This document shows positions 5,530 to 5,995 of a DNA stretch of 5,995 bases, in pieces. Origin of the DNA: Verrucomicrobiota bacterium (lineage in GTDB: Bacteria > Verrucomicrobiota > Verrucomicrobiia > Chthoniobacterales > JAFAMB01); the NCBI GenBank assembly GCA_019241095.1, contig JAFAXJ010000390.1:1-5995 (forward strand), given 5' to 3'. The notes beneath the pieces are model-generated. The model had not been told where the DNA came from and did no database searches. It saw only the letters and a list, made by a program, of their open reading frames with translations. The translations under genes were made by a program, and so were the position numbers. Position 1 is the first letter of the stretch. Every line of letters begins with the position of its first letter.

Positions 5530-5995
5530 TTAAGTAGCCAACTCTTCTCTGGCAAGAAACAGACCGCTTCTGCAAAGATTGGCATACAAGCCGTCCAGAT
5601 CTAATAACTCATCATGGGTGCCGCGTTCCACGATTTGTCCGCCATCCAGAACCAGGATCTGGTCTGCGTGCCTGATAGTGGATAGACGATGGGCAATTAC
5701 GAAGCTAGTACGTCCAACTAGAAGCCGATCAAATGCTTCTTGGATTAGACGTTCCGTTTCCGTATCGACACTGGCAGTAGCCTCATCCAGGATCAAAAGG
5801 GGCGGATTCTTCAGTAGCGCTCGCGCAATCGAAATGCGTTGCCTCTCCCCTACACTGAGCCGAACGCCCCGTTCTCCGACTTCCGTTTCCAACTTCGCGG
5901 ATAATTTGGTGACAAATTCGTAAGCGTTGGCAGCGCTGAGAGCCTGATAAAGCTCTTCTTCCGTGGCTTCCTTATTCCCGAGCAGGAGGTTTTCT
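5530..5995 (-). CDS. MsbA-like ABC exporter, C-terminal part of the ATPase domain (partial)
   Basis: This is the end of a probable fused permease-ATPase exporter of the MsbA/LipA-export type, which moves lipids or drugs out of the inner membrane leaflet. 154 residues are in the window, open to the right edge. The fragment begins with ENLLLG, the conserved block after the Q-loop. It continues with a signature LSVGERQR (46-53 of the fragment), Walker B LLILDEATASVD (66-77, catalytic Glu71), the H-loop FVIAHRLSTIRHAD (98-111, His102) and a normal exporter ending (LVLDGGQIVERGTHDELL). The signature reads LSVGE instead of the usual LSGGQ; the other motifs are intact. Walker A and the six transmembrane helices must lie beyond 5995. 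The substrate cannot be told from this end; a lipid is plausible because the Mla-type genes follow 166 bp downstream on the same strand. Confidence 0.88.
   Translation of the reverse strand, partial: ENLLLGNKEATEEELYQALSAANAYEFVTKLSAKLETEVGERGVRLSVGERQRISIARALLKNPPLLILDEATASVDTETERLIQEAFDRLLVGRTSFVIAHRLSTIRHADQILVLDGGQIVERGTHDELLDLDGLYANLCRSGLFLAREELAT

Noticed and set aside
5370..5585. Minus-strand open frame in the exporter-permease gap, in the same frame as the permease
   Set aside because: I considered it as an N-terminal extension of the permease cut off by the TAG at 5372-5370. The permease already has normal length, and the translation has no family resemblance, so this is most likely chance openness.
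5579..5923. Plus-strand open frame of 114 codons inside the exporter
   Set aside because: It is antisense to the Walker B and H-loop region of the exporter and has no independent support.
1..5995. Mobile element, CRISPR array, prophage or defence system
   Set aside because: No transposase, integrase, regular direct repeats with spacers, tRNA-associated attachment site or defence-type protein is visible. All recognised genes are core envelope, cofactor or recombination functions.

Overview
The window reads as ordinary chromosomal DNA of a Gram-negative (diderm) bacterium with roughly half G+C. The mix of genes (a BamA-type outer-membrane assembly protein, an Mla-type lipid transporter, the futalosine menaquinone enzyme MqnC, RuvB) and their protein style would fit Verrucomicrobiota or a related PVC or soil lineage. 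That assignment is an inference from general resemblance, not from a search. No insertion sequence, integrase, CRISPR array, tRNA or rRNA is visible.

Layout. At the left edge (1-330, minus) is the N-terminus of a BamA-like protein: signal peptide, proline-rich linker and first POTRA domain, with the rest outside the window. A 314-bp gene-free stretch (331-644) follows, holding a possible bamA promoter and several inverted repeats. Next, on the minus strand, is a complete mqnC (645-1733), whose best promoter lies so close to the ATG that the mRNA would be almost leaderless. A 94-bp divergent region separates it from ruvB (1828-2847, plus, GTG start). The 3' end of ruvB overlaps by 19 bp, tail to tail, the 3' end of a minus-strand operon.

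Read in transcription order, that operon holds an MsbA-like ABC exporter (5995 to 5530, only its C-terminal half in the window), a 166-bp gap, an MlaE-type permease (5363 to 4572, TTG start), an MlaF-type ATPase (4575 to 3796, 4-bp ATGA overlap) and an MCE/MlaD-type protein (3809 to 2829, 14-bp overlap). The last three are overlapping and surely cotranscribed. They form the inner-membrane core of a lipid transporter: permease, ATPase and MCE ring. No MlaB or MlaC gene is next to them. The exporter upstream may belong to the same envelope-lipid theme.

Nothing here looks like a wholly undescribed system. The items most worth a second look are the long helical tail and the W/KYPD-type end of the MCE protein, the LSVGE signature of the exporter, the structured 480-600 intergenic DNA, the near-leaderless mqnC promoter with a palindrome at the ruvB start, and the duplicated 14/15-bp element ahead of the permease.
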